Source: Solenopsis invicta (Eukaryota; Arthropoda; Insecta; Hymenoptera; Formicidae). Taken from it: 64,000 bases of DNA. Under the pieces are notes generated by a model that did no database searches, was not told the origin of the DNA, and saw only the letters and a list, made by a program, of their open reading frames with translations. Numbering within the stretch: the stretch's first letter is position 1; every line of letters begins with the position of its first letter. The translations under genes were made by a program, and so were the position numbers. This document shows, piece by piece, positions 23,143-35,629 of the stretch. The DNA lies in contig NC_052673.1 of assembly GCF_016802725.1 (NCBI RefSeq), positions 19,480,603 through 19,544,602 of the forward strand, in the 5' to 3' direction.

Positions 23143-24344
23143 TTAATTTATAATAAGGCCGACCTCGCAAAGTTCTTCAATTATTGACAGAATCTCATTA
23201 TCATGAGCGTTGTTGCCAGCTCGACGAGAAGCGTCGAGCAATCGAAGGCGGTCCACTAGTTCGTTAGGATCGTCCCAATGAACGTAATCAATCTTGTTAG
23301 CAGTCAACCTCATGGTGGATGATATCACGCCTTTACCCTTTTTTGTACCCATAAGCGGAGCGATGATTTGCTTATATTTGTACCCCTTGTTATGATGGGA
23401 TTATCGGCGCTCCAACTACGTCTATGAGCATTCGTTTTTAACAGTATATTTTTATACGTTTGTTTGTCATCCTCGGTAATAATAGCTTTATCGGGAAGTC
23501 TCTTGAAAATCAACTCGTATAATCCTGGCGTACCATTGTACCTTACTTTACCTATGATTAATTTGTCATCTTTGTTGATGTCAAATTGTTTGTCTCCGAG
23601 CCTCATACCATCTTTCCCGAAAAATACACCGTACACATAATCAACCTCGTTTTGTTTGTCGTTAGCAAAGAGCAGGTCCACGTACTTTCGTCCCAATGGT
23701 CCTAGCTGACTATACAACACATCACGCTCTTCTGGTAGTTGCAAAGCCTCTCTGACAGACGTTTCAAATATAGATTTCATTTTGACATCTTCTTCCTCCG
23801 GTATGAATGGTAGTAGTGGTGGGTTTTGCGGTTTTATCGGTGTAGATTCAAACGTTGGTTCAAAACTGAACGTTGATGAATCCAAGGTGTCCTTGTCGTC
23901 GCCATAGTCATCATTCAATTGTATCTTGCGTTGCTTTCTTGGTGGTGGTGTTAATTCAAACAATCTATCACTATTACCGCTAAACTCATGTTTTCTTTTA
24001 ATGATTTTTTTCGCAACATTAGCTTCTTCCTTAACATCTTTCACAACATTGACTTCTTTCTTAATTTTTCTTTTCACAGCATCAATGACTTTTCTTTTAA
24101 TCGGCCGAGAGTCCTCGGTGTCTTCAACAAAATTGACATTGTTCTTAATCGGTTGAGATTTCTCAGTATTTTCAACAATCTGTTTTAGAGGTTCGCCGAT
24201 GGGTTTAAACTGTTTCTCCAACGCTATATCTTCCTCTATTTTACCAGTTTTCAAAGCATGATATTTTTTACGAATCAAATCGCTCGTTTTTGCAATCTGC
24301 TTTGCTATTCTCTCACGATCCTCGATACTGTTGTTGTTGTTCAT
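23143..24344 (-). pseudogene. Uncharacterised Maverick protein, ~400 residues, with one frameshift
   Basis: The function is unknown. The first frame runs from ATG 24344 to a stop at 23325. A second frame (23352-23143) overlaps its end by 28 bp. Together they read as one protein broken near a run of six A (CAAAAAAGGG on the minus strand, about 23340). The N-terminus is polar with an Asn run and a helical ERIAKQIAKTSDLIRKKYHA. A Lys/Glu/Val-rich low-complexity stretch (~70-130) and an acidic Pro-rich linker follow. Next comes a folded part with PLGRKYVDLLF and YGVFFGKDGMRLGDKQFDI. The C-terminal segment in the second frame has YVHWDDPNELVDRLRLLDAS, a motif I associate with Maverick unknowns. 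A programmed shift at the A run cannot be excluded. Confidence 0.68.
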
Positions 24345-24394
24345 GTTGGAGGAGAAACGTTGCTTACTTAACGTATCGTCAACAACTAACCACG

Positions 24395-25057
24395 TTACGG
24401 TACCACATAATCGTTAAATCCTTTTCTGTATCGCCCGTTGTTAAGTGCACTATCCTTGTCTATTACTAGGAATCCATACTTTTGTTGCCAACAAGTACTA
24501 CACAATTCACAAAAATCTTCATACGACATGTAGGTGTTTACATGATCGTTGTATACATGTTTGAGGTTGGTACCATCTTGTTTGAATAAGATTAACAGAT
24601 TCGCATTGTCACGTATAAGATGTTTCGGTATCTTTGCATACGTCTGACAGAAATAGAAGCTGTCAACATCCATGTGACGACCCATTGCAAAGTACTCTTT
24701 TATAACATCTTACTTGTCACATGCCACGTCATCAAAGATAAAAATGGAATTTGGAAGCGCCTCGTTCGGTGAAACGACGTCGTTGTTGTTGGAAAATGTA
24801 AAATAACCAATTTCATCTATCGGTGTCAATAAGTTCTCCAAGTATTGATATTTTGGTTGTTGCAGTGATTTTGAGTACACATACACGTTCTCGAAGCGCA
24901 CATCATGTGGACTTTCCATTAAGCTTATCAACACGTTTGTCTTGCCACAGTTTGATGGACCACAGATGATACCGCGTATAGAAATCGGTAACATGTTTCC
25001 ATGCTTGCGCTTCTTTTTCTCAGACGTTAACTGTATTTTATCATCAAAATTTATCAC
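24395..25057 (-). pseudogene. A32/FtsK-HerA-type packaging ATPase with an internal stop and no ATG
   Basis: Genome-packaging ATPase of the Maverick/adintovirus type. Walker A is GPSNCGKTN (~residues 33-41) and Walker B is SIFIFDDVACDK (~105-116). Directly after Walker B an in-frame TAA (24712-24710) interrupts the frame. The same frame then continues through MGRHMDVDSFYFCQTYAKI, the sensor-like region with a terminal Asn/Gln, and ends KDSALNNGRYRKGFNDYVVP. The apparent first codon at 25057 is GTG; no in-frame ATG precedes it before satellite sequence begins at about 25065. Both features argue for a dead copy. Total length, ~220 codons, is normal for the family. Confidence 0.88.
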
Positions 25058-25064
25058 TTCATTA

Positions 25065-26334
25065 CAAACTTTGACTGATATAACGCTTTCGTCTTTTCTT
25101 TAGCGATTCGATCCATTATGATAAATGTTATAATTCTTCTCGAGGCTATCAGAACACAGAGATATTGGAGAAATTCGAAAAAAAAAACAATTTTACTAAA
25201 AAATTTCGAACTTTGACTGATATTACACTTTCGTCTTTTACTTTAGCGATTCGATCCATTATGATAAATGTTATAACTCTTCTCGGGGCTATCAGAACAC
25301 AGAGATATTGGAGAAATTCGCAAAAAAAATTTTCCTCAAAGTTTTCGAACTTTGACTGATATAACTATTTCGTCTTTCACTTTAGCGATTCGATCCATTA
25401 TGATAAAAGTTAGAAATCTTCTCTGGGCTATCAGAACACAGAGATATTAGAGAAATTCGCAAAAAAAATTATACTCAAAAATTTCGAAATTTGCCTGATA
25501 TAAGTCTTTCCTTTTTCAGTTCAGCGATTCGATACATCATGATAAAAGTTATATCTCTTCTGTGGGCTATCAGAACACATAGATATTGGAGAAATTCGCA
25601 AAAAAACCAATTTTACTAAAAAATTTCGAACTTTGACTGATATAACTTTTCGTCTTTTACTTTAGCGACTCGATCCATTATGATAAATGTTATAACTCTT
25701 CTCGGGGTTATCAGAACACAGAGATATTGGAGAAATTCGCAAAAAAAATTTACTCAAAAATTTTGAAATTTGCCTGATATAAGTCTATCCTTTTTCAGTT
25801 CAGCGATTCGATACATCATGATAAAAGTTATATCTCTTCTGTGGGCTATCAGAACACAGAGATATTGGAGAAATTCGCAAAAAAATCAATTTTACTAAAA
25901 AATTTCCAACTTTGACTGATATAACGCTTTCGTCTTTTCTTTAGCGATTCGATCCATTATGATAAATGTTATAACTCTTCTCGGGGCTATCAGAACACAG
26001 AGATATTGGAGAAATTCGCAAAAAAAGTTTTACTCAAAAATTTCGAAATTTGCCTGATATAAGTCTTTCCTTTTTCTGTTCAGCGATTCGATACATCATG
26101 ATAAAAGTTATATCTCTTCTGTGGGCTATCAGAACACAGAGACATTGGAGAAATTCGCAAAAAAATCAATTTTACTAAAAAATTTCCAACTTTGACTGAT
26201 ATAACATTTTCGTTTTTCACTTTAGCGACTCGATCGATCATGATAAAAGTTAGAACTATTCTGGGGGCTATCAGAACACAGAGATATTGGAGAAATTCGC
26301 GAAAAAAATTTTACTCAAAAATTTCGAACTTTGA
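25065..26334. repeat. Satellite array block 1 (~140-bp monomers)
   Basis: About nine head-to-tail monomers of 137-142 bp. Two subtypes recur. Type A has TTGACTGATATAAC, TTTAGCGATTCGATCCATTA and CTTCTCGGGG. Type B has TTGCCTGATATAAG, CAGTTCAGCGATTCGATACA and CTTCTGTGGG. Both share the conserved block CTATCAGAACACAGAGATAT followed by TGGAGAAATTCGC and an A run. The block starts only a few bases upstream of the ATPase frame of the Maverick. Small open frames in it are repeat artefacts. Confidence 0.95.
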
Positions 26335-27629
26335 TACAGGGTGTCCCATTTTAATTCCTCCACGCAAATATTTCCGTTCCCTCGCATTTTACAAGAAAAT
26401 ATTTAAGACAAAAGTTGTATGGTTTCGAGGGGGACATAAGATAGTGTCATTAATTTGACCTTGAATAGTTGCTTAAAGGTCACTTGAAGGTCAACTACAA
26501 TTTTTTAAATGGACCTCCCTATTTTTTATGGCATATTCTTGTAGCTTATCTCGAGACGTTTCCAAAACACTATAAATAAATGTCTTTCCGTTAAGTATTT
26601 TGCGAGTTGTGAAGCTTGAATGTTGGTGGGCCATTTTAATCCATCCACGCAAATATTTCCGTTCCCTTGCATTTTACTAGAAAATGTTTCAGACAAAAGT
26701 TGTATTGTTCAAAGGGGGCCAACCATTGATGACCTTGAACTTGACCTAGAAGTCGATTTTCAAAGTCATTTTAAGATTAACAAGTGTTTTTTCATTGAAA
26801 ACCCCTATTTTTGATCCCGGATTTGGAAAGAGCACAAAGTTTTGCGTAAAAAATACGTACCCATGGTAGGGCCTAAAAGTGGACTATAGGGGACTATTAG
26901 ACGAAAACATGTGATTCTATTTTAGCACTACTTTTAGCATAACCCAGGAAAAACGACGTGGACGTAGTAGTTTTCTGTTCCCCTTGGGGTGCTTGATTAA
27001 CGTGTGTAGTGCTAAATACTTTATCACAAAAAGTAGTGCTAAAATAAAATCACGTGTTTTCGTCTGAAAGTCCCCTATGGTCCACTTTTAGGCCCTAACA
27101 TTGGTACACATTTTTTATGCAAAATTTTGTGCTCTTTCCAAATCCGGGATCAAAAATGCGGGTTTCCATTGAAAAAACACTTGTTAAACTTAAAATGACT
27201 TTGAAAATCGACTTCAAGGTCAAGTTCAAGGTCATCAACGGTTGGACCCCTTTGAACCATACAACTATTGTCTGAAACATTTTCTTGTAAAATGCAAGGG
27301 AACGGAAGTATTAGCGTGGAGGTATTAAAATAACCAACCAAATTTCAAGCGTCACAACTCGCCAAATACTTAACGGAATGACATTTGTTTATAGTGTTTT
27401 GGAAACGCCTCGAGATAAGCTACAAGAATACGCTATAAAAAATAGGCATTTCTATTTAAAAAATTCAAGGTGGCCTTTATGTGACCTTTAAGCAACTATT
27501 CGAAGTCAAATTAATGACACCATTTTATGTATCCCTCGAAAGCATACAACTTTTGTCTAAAACATTTTCTTGTAAAATGCAAGGGAACGTAAATATCTGC
27601 GTGGACGCATTAAAATGGGACACCCTGTA
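26335..27629. mobile_element. Palindromic TA-flanked transposon (foldback/MITE), copy 1
   Basis: The element proper is 26337-27627 (1291 bp), flanked by TA. The ends are CAGGGTGTCCCATTTTAAT and its inverse, so TA target duplication and Tc1/mariner-like origin are plausible. Inverted similarity extends inward through nearly the whole element, to the GGGCCTAAAAGTGGACTATA and TGGTCCACTTTTAGGCCCTA pair near the centre. Each arm contains two diverged copies of a module with CCACGCAAATATTTCCGTTC. There is no transposase. Open frames of 60-90 codons within it are artefacts. Confidence 0.9.
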
Positions 27630-30562
27630 TAACTCTTTCGTCTTTCACTTTAGCGATTCGATCCATTATGATAAAAGTTAGAAATCTTCTCTGGGCTATC
27701 AGAACACAGAGATATTGGAGAAATTCGCAAAAAAAATTTTACTCAAAAATTTCGAAATTTGCCTGATATAAGTCTTTCCTTTTTCAGTTCAGCGATTCGA
27801 TACATCATGATAAAAGTTGTATCTCTTCTGTGGGCTATCAGAACACAGAGATATTGGAGAAATTCGCAAAAAAATCAATTTTACTAAAAAATTTCGATCT
27901 TTGACTGATATAACGCTTTCGTCTTTTCTTTAGCGATTCGATCCATTATGATAAAGGTTATAAATCTTCTCGAGGCTATCAGAACACAGAGATATTGGAG
28001 AAATTCGAAAAAAGAACAATTTTACTAAAAAATTTCGAACTTTGACTGATATAACACTTTCGTCTTTTACTTTAGCGATTCGATCCATTATGATAAATGT
28101 TATAACTCTTCTCGGGGCTATCAGAACACAGAGATATTGGAGAAATTCGCAAAAAAAATTTTCCTCAAAGTTTTCGAACTTTTACTGATATAACAATTTC
28201 GTCTTTCACTTTAGGGATTCGATCCATTATGATAAAAGTTATAACTCTTCTCGGGGCTATCAGAACACAGAGATATTGGAGAAATTCGCAACAAAATCAA
28301 TTTTACTAAATAATTTCCAACTTTGACTGATATAACGCTTTCGTCTTTTCTTTAGCGATTCGATCCATTATGATAAATGTTATAACTCTTCTCGGGGCTA
28401 TCAGAACACAGAGATATTGGAGAAATTCGCAAAAAAAATTTTCCGGAAAATTTTTGAACATTGACTGATATAAAACTTTCGTCTTTTACTTTAGCGATTC
28501 GATCCATTATGATAAATGTTATAGCTCTTCTCGGGGCTATTAGAACACAGAGATATTGGAGAAATTCGCAAAAAAAATTTTCCTCAAAGTTTTCGAACTT
28601 TGACAGATAAAACTATTTCGTCTTTCACTTTAGCGATTCGATCCATTATGATAAAAGTTATAACTTTTCTCGGGGCTATCAGAACACAGAGATATTGGAG
28701 AAATTCGCAAAAAAAATTTTACTCAAAAATTTTGAAATTTGCCTGATATAAGTCTTTACTTTTTCAGTTCAGCGATTCGATACATCATGATAGAAGTTAT
28801 ATCTTTTCTGTGGGCTATCAGAACACAGAGATATTGGAGAAATTCGCAAAAAAATCAATTTTACTAAATAATTTCCAACTTTGACTGATATAACGGTTTC
28901 GTCTTTTCTTTAGCGATTCGATCCATTATGATAAATGTTATAACTCTTCTCGGGGCTATCAGAACACAGAGATATTGGAGAAACTCGCAAAAAAAATTTT
29001 CCGGAAAATTTTCGAACTTTGACTGATATAACACTTTCGTCTTTTACTTTAGCGATTCGATCCATTATGATAAATGTTATAACACTTCTCGGGGCTATCA
29101 GAACACAGAGATATTGGAGAAATTCGCAAAAAAAAAAAATTTTCCTCAAAGTTTTCGAACTTTGACTGATATAACTATTTCGTCTTTCACTTTAGCGATT
29201 CGATCCATTATGATAAAAGTTAGAAATCTTCTCTGGGCTATCAGAACACAGAGATATTGGAGAAATTCGCAAAAAAAAATTTACTCAAAAATTTTGAAAT
29301 TTGCCTGATATAAGTCTATCCTTTTTCAGTTCAGCGATTCGATACATCATGATAAAAGTTGTATCTCTTCTGTGGGCTATCAGAACACATAGATATTGGA
29401 GAAATTCGCAAAAAAACTATTTTACTAAAAAATTTCGAACTTTGACTGATATAACTTTTTCGTCTTTTACTTTAGCGATTCGATCCATTATGATAAAAGT
29501 TATAACTTTTCTCGGGGCTATCAGAACACAGAGATATTGGAGAAATTCGCCAAAAAAATTTTACTCAAAAATTTTGAAATTTGCCTGATATAAGTCTTTA
29601 CTTTTTCAGTTCAGCGATTCGATACATCATGATAAAAGTTATATCTCTTCTGTGGGCTATCAGAATACAGAGATATTGCAGAAATTCGCAAAAAAATCAA
29701 TTTTACTAAAAAATTTCCAACTTTGACTGATATAACGCTTTCGTCTTTTCTTTAGCGATTCGATCCATTATGATAAATGTTATAACTCTTCTCGGGGCTA
29801 TCAGAACACAGAGATATTGGAGAAATTCGCAAAAAAAGTTTTACTCAAAAATTTCGAAATTTGCCTGATATAAGTCTTTCCTTTTTCTGTTCAGCGATTC
29901 GATACATCATGATAAAAGTTATATCTCTTCTGTGGGCTATCAGAACACATAGATATTGGAGAAATTCGCAAAAAAACCAATTTTACCAAAAAATTTCGAA
30001 CTTTGACTGATATAACTTTTTCGTCTGTTACTTTAGCGACTCGATCCATTATGATAAATGTTATAACTCTTCTCGGGGTTATCAGAACACAGAGATATTG
30101 GAGAAATTCGCAAAAAAAGTTTTACTCAAAAATTTCGAAATTTGCCTGATATAAGTCTTTCCTTTTTCTGTTCAGCGATTCGATACATCATGATAAAAGT
30201 TATATCTCTTCTGTGGGCTATCAGAACACAGAGATATTGGAGAAATTCGCAAAAAAATCAATTTTACTAAAAAATTTCCAACTTTGACTGATATAACTTT
30301 TTCGTCTTTTACTTTAGCGACTCGATCTATTATGATAAATGTTGTAACTCTTCTCGGGGTTATCAGAACACAGAGATATTGGAGAAATTCGCAAAAAAAA
30401 TTTACTCAAATATTTCGAACTTTGACGGATATAAGTCTTTCGTTTTTCACTTTAGCGACTCGATCGATCATGATAAAAGTTAGAACTATTCTGGGGGCTA
30501 TCAGAACACAGATATTGGAGAAATTCGCGAAAAAAATTTTACTCAAAAATTTCGAACTTTGA
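27630..30562. repeat. Satellite array block 2
   Basis: About 21 monomers of the same ~140-bp satellite, with types A and B interspersed. It includes a junction variant TTTTCCGGAAAATTTT seen in several later blocks. No gene. Confidence 0.95.
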
Positions 30563-31857
30563 TACAGGGTGTCCCATTTTAATACCGCCACGCAAATATT
30601 TCCGTTCCCTCGCATTTTACAAGAAAATATTTAAGACAAAAGTTGTATGGTTTCGAGGGGGACATAAGATAGTGTCATTAATTTGACCTCGAATAGTTGC
30701 TTAAAGGTCACTTAAAGGTCAACTACAATTTTTTAAACGGACCTCCCTATTTTTTATGGCATATTCTTGTAGCTTATCTCGAGACGTTTCCAAAACACTA
30801 TAAACAAATGTCTTTCCGTTAAGTATTTTGCGAGTTGTGAAGCTTGAATGTTGGTGGGCCATTTTAATCCATCCACGCAAATATTTCCGTTCCCTTGCAT
30901 TTTACTAGAAAATGTTTCAGACAAAAGTTGTATTGTTCAAAGGGGGCCAAACATTTATGACCTTGAACTTGACCTTGAAGTCGATTTTCAAAGTCATTTT
31001 AAGATTATCAAGTGTTTTTTCATTGGAAACCCCTATTTTTGATCCCGGATTTGGAAAGAGCACAAAGTTTTGCGTAAAAAATATGTACCCATGGTAGGGC
31101 CTAAAAGTGGACTATAGGGGACTTTTAGATGAAAACATGTGATTTTATTTTAGCACTACTTTTAGCATAACCCAGGAACAACGACGTGGACGTAGTAGTT
31201 GTCTGTTCCCCTTGGGGTGCTTGATTAACGTGTGTAGTGCTAAGTACTTTATCACAAAAAGTAGTGCTAAAATAAAATCACCTGTTTTCGTCTAAAAGTC
31301 CCCTATGGTCCACTTTTAGGCCCTAACATTGGTACACATTTTTTATGCAAAATTTTGTGCTCTTTCCAAATCCGGGATCAAAAATACGGGTTTCCATTAA
31401 AAAAACACTTGTTAATCTTAAAATGACTTTGAAAATCGACTTCAAGGTCAAGTTCAAGGTCATCAACCGTTGGACCCCTTTGAACCATACAACTTTTGTC
31501 TGAAACATTTTCTTGTAAAATGCAAGGGAACGGAAGTATTAGCGTGGATGTATTAAAATAACCAACCAAATTTCAAGCGTCACAACTCGCAAAATACTTA
31601 ACGGAAAGACATTTGTTTATAGTGTTTTGGAAACGTCTCGAGATAAGCTACAAGAATACGCTATAAAAAATAGGCATTTCTATTTAAAAAATTGAAGTTG
31701 GCCTTTATGTGACCTTTAAGCAACTATTCGAAGTCAAATTAATGACACCATCTTATGTACCCCTCGAAACCATACAACTTTTGTATAAAACATTTTCTTG
31801 TAAAATGCAAGGGAACGTAAATATCTGCGTGGACGCATTAAAATAGGACACCCTGTA
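30563..31857. mobile_element. Palindromic TA-flanked transposon, copy 2
   Basis: Element 30565-31855, same structure as copy 1. It has private changes: CCATTTTAATACCGCC at the left end and AATAGGACACC at the right end. It sits at the same kind of satellite position (after TTCGAACTTTGA), 4,228 bp after copy 1. Confidence 0.9.
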
Positions 31858-34800
31858 TAACTCTTTCGTCTTTCACTTTAGCGATTCGATCCATTATGAT
31901 AAAAGTTAGAAATCTTCTCTGGGCTATCAGAACACGGAGATATTGGAGAAATTCGCAAAAAAAGTTATACTCAAAAATTTCGAAGTTTGCCTGATATAAG
32001 TCTTTCCTTTTTCAGTTCAGCGATTCGATACATCATGATAAAAGTTATATCTCTTCTGTGGGCTATCAGAACACATAGATATTGGAGAAATTCGCAAAAA
32101 AACCAATTTTACTAAAAAATTTCGAACTTTGACTGATATAACGCTTTCGTCTTTTCTTTAGCGATTCGTTCCATTATGATAAAGGTTATACCTCTTCTCG
32201 AGGCTATCAGAACACAGAGATATTGGAGAAATTCGAAAAAAAAACAATTTTACTAAAAAATTTCGAACTTTGACTGATATAACACTTTCGTCTTTTACTT
32301 TAGCGATTCGATCCATTATGATAAATGTTATAACTCTTCTCGGGGCTATCAGAACACAGAGATATTGGAGAAATTCGCAAAAAAAATTTTCCTCAAAGTT
32401 TTCGAACTATGACTGATATAACAATTTCGTCTTTCACTTTAGCGATTCGATCCATTATGATAAAAGTTATAACTCTTCTCGGGGCTATCAGAACACAGAG
32501 ATATTGGAGAAATTCGCAAAAAAAATTTTACTCAAAAATTTCGAAATTTGCCTGATATAAATCTTTACTTTTTCAGTTCAGCGATTCGATACATCATGAT
32601 AAAAGTTATATCTCTTCTGTGGGCTATCAGAACACAGAGATATTGGAGAAATTCGCAAAAAAATCAATTTTACTAAATAATTTCCAACTTTGACTGATAT
32701 AACGCTTTCGTCTTTTCTTTAGCGATTCGATCAATTATGATAAATGTTATAACACTTCTCGGGGCTATCAGAACACAGAGATATTGGAGAAATTCGCAAA
32801 AAAAATTTTCCGGAAAATTTTCGAACTTTGACTGATATAACACTTTCGTCTTTTACTTTAGCGATTCGATCCATTATGATAAATGTTATAACTCTTCTCG
32901 GGGCTATCAGAACACAGAGATATTGGAGAAATTCGCAAAAAAAATTTTCCTCAATGTTTTCGAACTTTGACTTATATAACTATTTCGTCTTTCACTTTAG
33001 CGATTCGATCCATTATGATAAAAGTTAGAAATCTTCTCTGGGCTATCAGAACACAGAGATATTGGAGAAATTCGCAAAAAAAATTTTTCTCAAAAATTTC
33101 GAAATTTGCCTGATATAAGTCTTTCCTTTTTCAGTTCAGCGATTCGATACATCATGATAAAAGTTGTATCTCTTCTGTGGGCTATCAGAACACATAGATA
33201 TAGGAGAAATTTGCAAAAAAACCAATTTTACTAAAAAATTTCGAACTTTGACTGATATAACTTTTTCGTCTTTTACTTTAGCGACTCGATCCATTATGAT
33301 AAATGTTATAACTCTTCTCGGGGTTATCAGAACACAGAGATATTGGAGAAATTCGCAAAAAAAAATTTACTCAAAAATTTTGAAATTTGCCTGATATAAG
33401 TCTATCCTTTTTCAGTTCAGCGATTCGATACATGATGATAAAAGTTATATCTCTTCTGTGGGCTATCAGAATACAGAGATATTGCAGAAATTCGCAAAAA
33501 AATCAATTTTACTTAAAAATTTCCAACTTTGACTGATATAACGCTTTTGTCTTTTCTTTAGCGATTCGATCCATTATGATAAATGTTATAACTCTTCTCG
33601 AGGCTATCAGAACACAGAGATATTGGAGAAATTCGCAAAAAAAGTTTTACTCAAAAATTTCGAAATTTGCCTGATATAAGTCTTTCCTTTTTCTGTTCAG
33701 CGATTCGATACATCATGATAAAAGTTATATCTCTTCTGTGGGCTATCAGAACACATAGATATTGGAGAAATTCGCAAAAAAACCAATTTTACTAAAAAAT
33801 TTCGAACTTTGACTGATATAACGCTTTCGTCTTTTCTTTAGCGATTCGTTCCATTATGATAAAGGTTATAACTCTTCTCGAGGCTATCAGAACACAGAGA
33901 TATTGGAGAAATTCGAAAAAAAAACAATTTTACTAAAAAATTTCGAACATGGACTGATATAACACTTTCGTCTTTTACTTTAGCGATTCGATCCATTATG
34001 ATAAATGTTATAACTCTTCTCGGGGCTATCAGAACACAGAGATATTGGAGAAATTCGCAAAAAAAATTTTACTCAAAAATTTTGAAATTTGCCTGATATA
34101 AGTCTTTACTTTTTCAGTTCAGCGATTCGATACATCATGATAAAAGTTATATCTCTTCTGTGGGCTATCAGAACACAGATATATTGGAGAAATTCGCAAA
34201 AAAATCAATTTTACTAAATAATTTCCAACTTTGACTGATATAACGCTTTCGTCTTTTCTTTAGCGATTCGATCCATTATGATAAATGTCATAACACTTCT
34301 CGGGGCTATCAGAACACAGAGATATTGGAGAAATTCGCAAAAAAAATTTTCCGGAAAATTTTCGAACTTTGACTGATATAACACTTTCGTCTTTTACTTT
34401 AGCGATTCGATCCATTATGATAAATGTTATAACTCTTCTCGGGGCTATCAGAACACAGAGATATTGGAGAAATTCGCAAAAAAAATTTTCCTCAAAGTTT
34501 TCGAGCTTTGACTGATATAACTATTTCGTCTTTCACTTTAGCGATTCGATCCATTATGATAAAAGTTAGAAATCTTCTCTGGGCTATCAGAACACAGAGA
34601 TATTGGAGAAATCCGCAAAAAAAATTTTTCTCAAAAATTTCGAAATTTGCCTGATATAAGTCTTTCCTTTTTCAGTTCAGCGATTCGATACATCATGATA
34701 AAAGTTATATCTCTTCTATGGGCTATCAGAACACATAGATATTGGAGAAATTCGCAAAAAAACCAATTTTACTAAAAAATTTCGAACTTTGACTGATATA

Positions 34801-35629
34801 ACTTTTTCGTCTTTTACTTTAGCGACTCAATCCATTATGATAAATGTTATAACACTTCTCGGGGTTATCAGAACACAGAGATATTGGAGAAATTCGCAAA
34901 AAAAAATTTACTCGAAAATTTTGAAATTTGCCTGATATAAGTCTATCCTTTTTCAGTTCAGCGATTCGATACATCATGATAAAAGTTATATCTCTTCTGT
35001 GGGCTAACAGAACACAGAGATATTGCAGAAATTGGCAAAAAAATCAATTTTACTAAAAAATTTCCAAATTTGACTGATATGACGCTTTCGTCTTTTCTTT
35101 AGCGATTCGATCCTTTATGATAAATGTTATAACTCTTCTCGGGGCTATCAGAACACAGAGATATTGGAGAAATTCGCAAAAAAAGTTTTACCCAAAAATT
35201 TCGAAATTTGCCTGATATAAGTCTTTCCTTTTTCTGTTCAGCGATTCGATACATCATGATAAAAGTTATATCTCTTCTGTGGGCTATCAGAACACAGAGA
35301 TATTGGAGAAATTCGCAAAAAAATCAATTTTACTAAAAAATTTCCAACTTTGACTGATATAACTTTTTCGTCTTTTACTTTAGCGACTCGATCCATTATG
35401 ATAAATGTTGTAACTCTTCTCGGGGTTATCAGAACACAGAGATATTGGAGAAATTCGCAAAAAAAAATTTACTCAAATATTTCGAACTTTGACGGATATA
35501 AGTCTTTCGTTTTTCACTTTAGCGACTCGATCGATCATGATAAAAGTTAGAACTATTCTGGGGGCTATCAGAACACAGATATTGGAGAAATTCGCAAAAA
35601 AAATTTTACTCAAAAATTTCGAAATTTGG
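31858..35629. repeat. Satellite array block 3
   Basis: About 27 monomers. The stretch from 33310 onward carries marker variants (CATGATGAT near 33432, GAATACAGAGATATTGCAG, CTTAAAAATTTCC, CGCTTTTGTC) that reappear at 48797 onward. It therefore marks the start of a long duplicated unit. Confidence 0.95.

Larger units (their letters stand above)
15750..25064. mobile_element. Degraded Maverick/Polinton (adintovirus-like) element, partial
   Basis: The block is defined by its gene set: protein-primed family B DNA polymerase, chromodomain retroviral-type integrase, A32/FtsK-like packaging ATPase and several orphan genes. This combination is diagnostic of Maverick/Polinton elements. The polymerase runs + and the others run -, with the polymerase and integrase convergent at ~21.5-21.8 kb. 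Each recognised gene except the 208-residue orphan and the 109-residue gene has at least one disabling lesion. No major or minor capsid gene, no protease and no terminal inverted repeats were found. The right side stops abruptly where satellite DNA begins at about 25065. The left limit is not known; 15750 is simply the first gene end. Confidence 0.82.
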
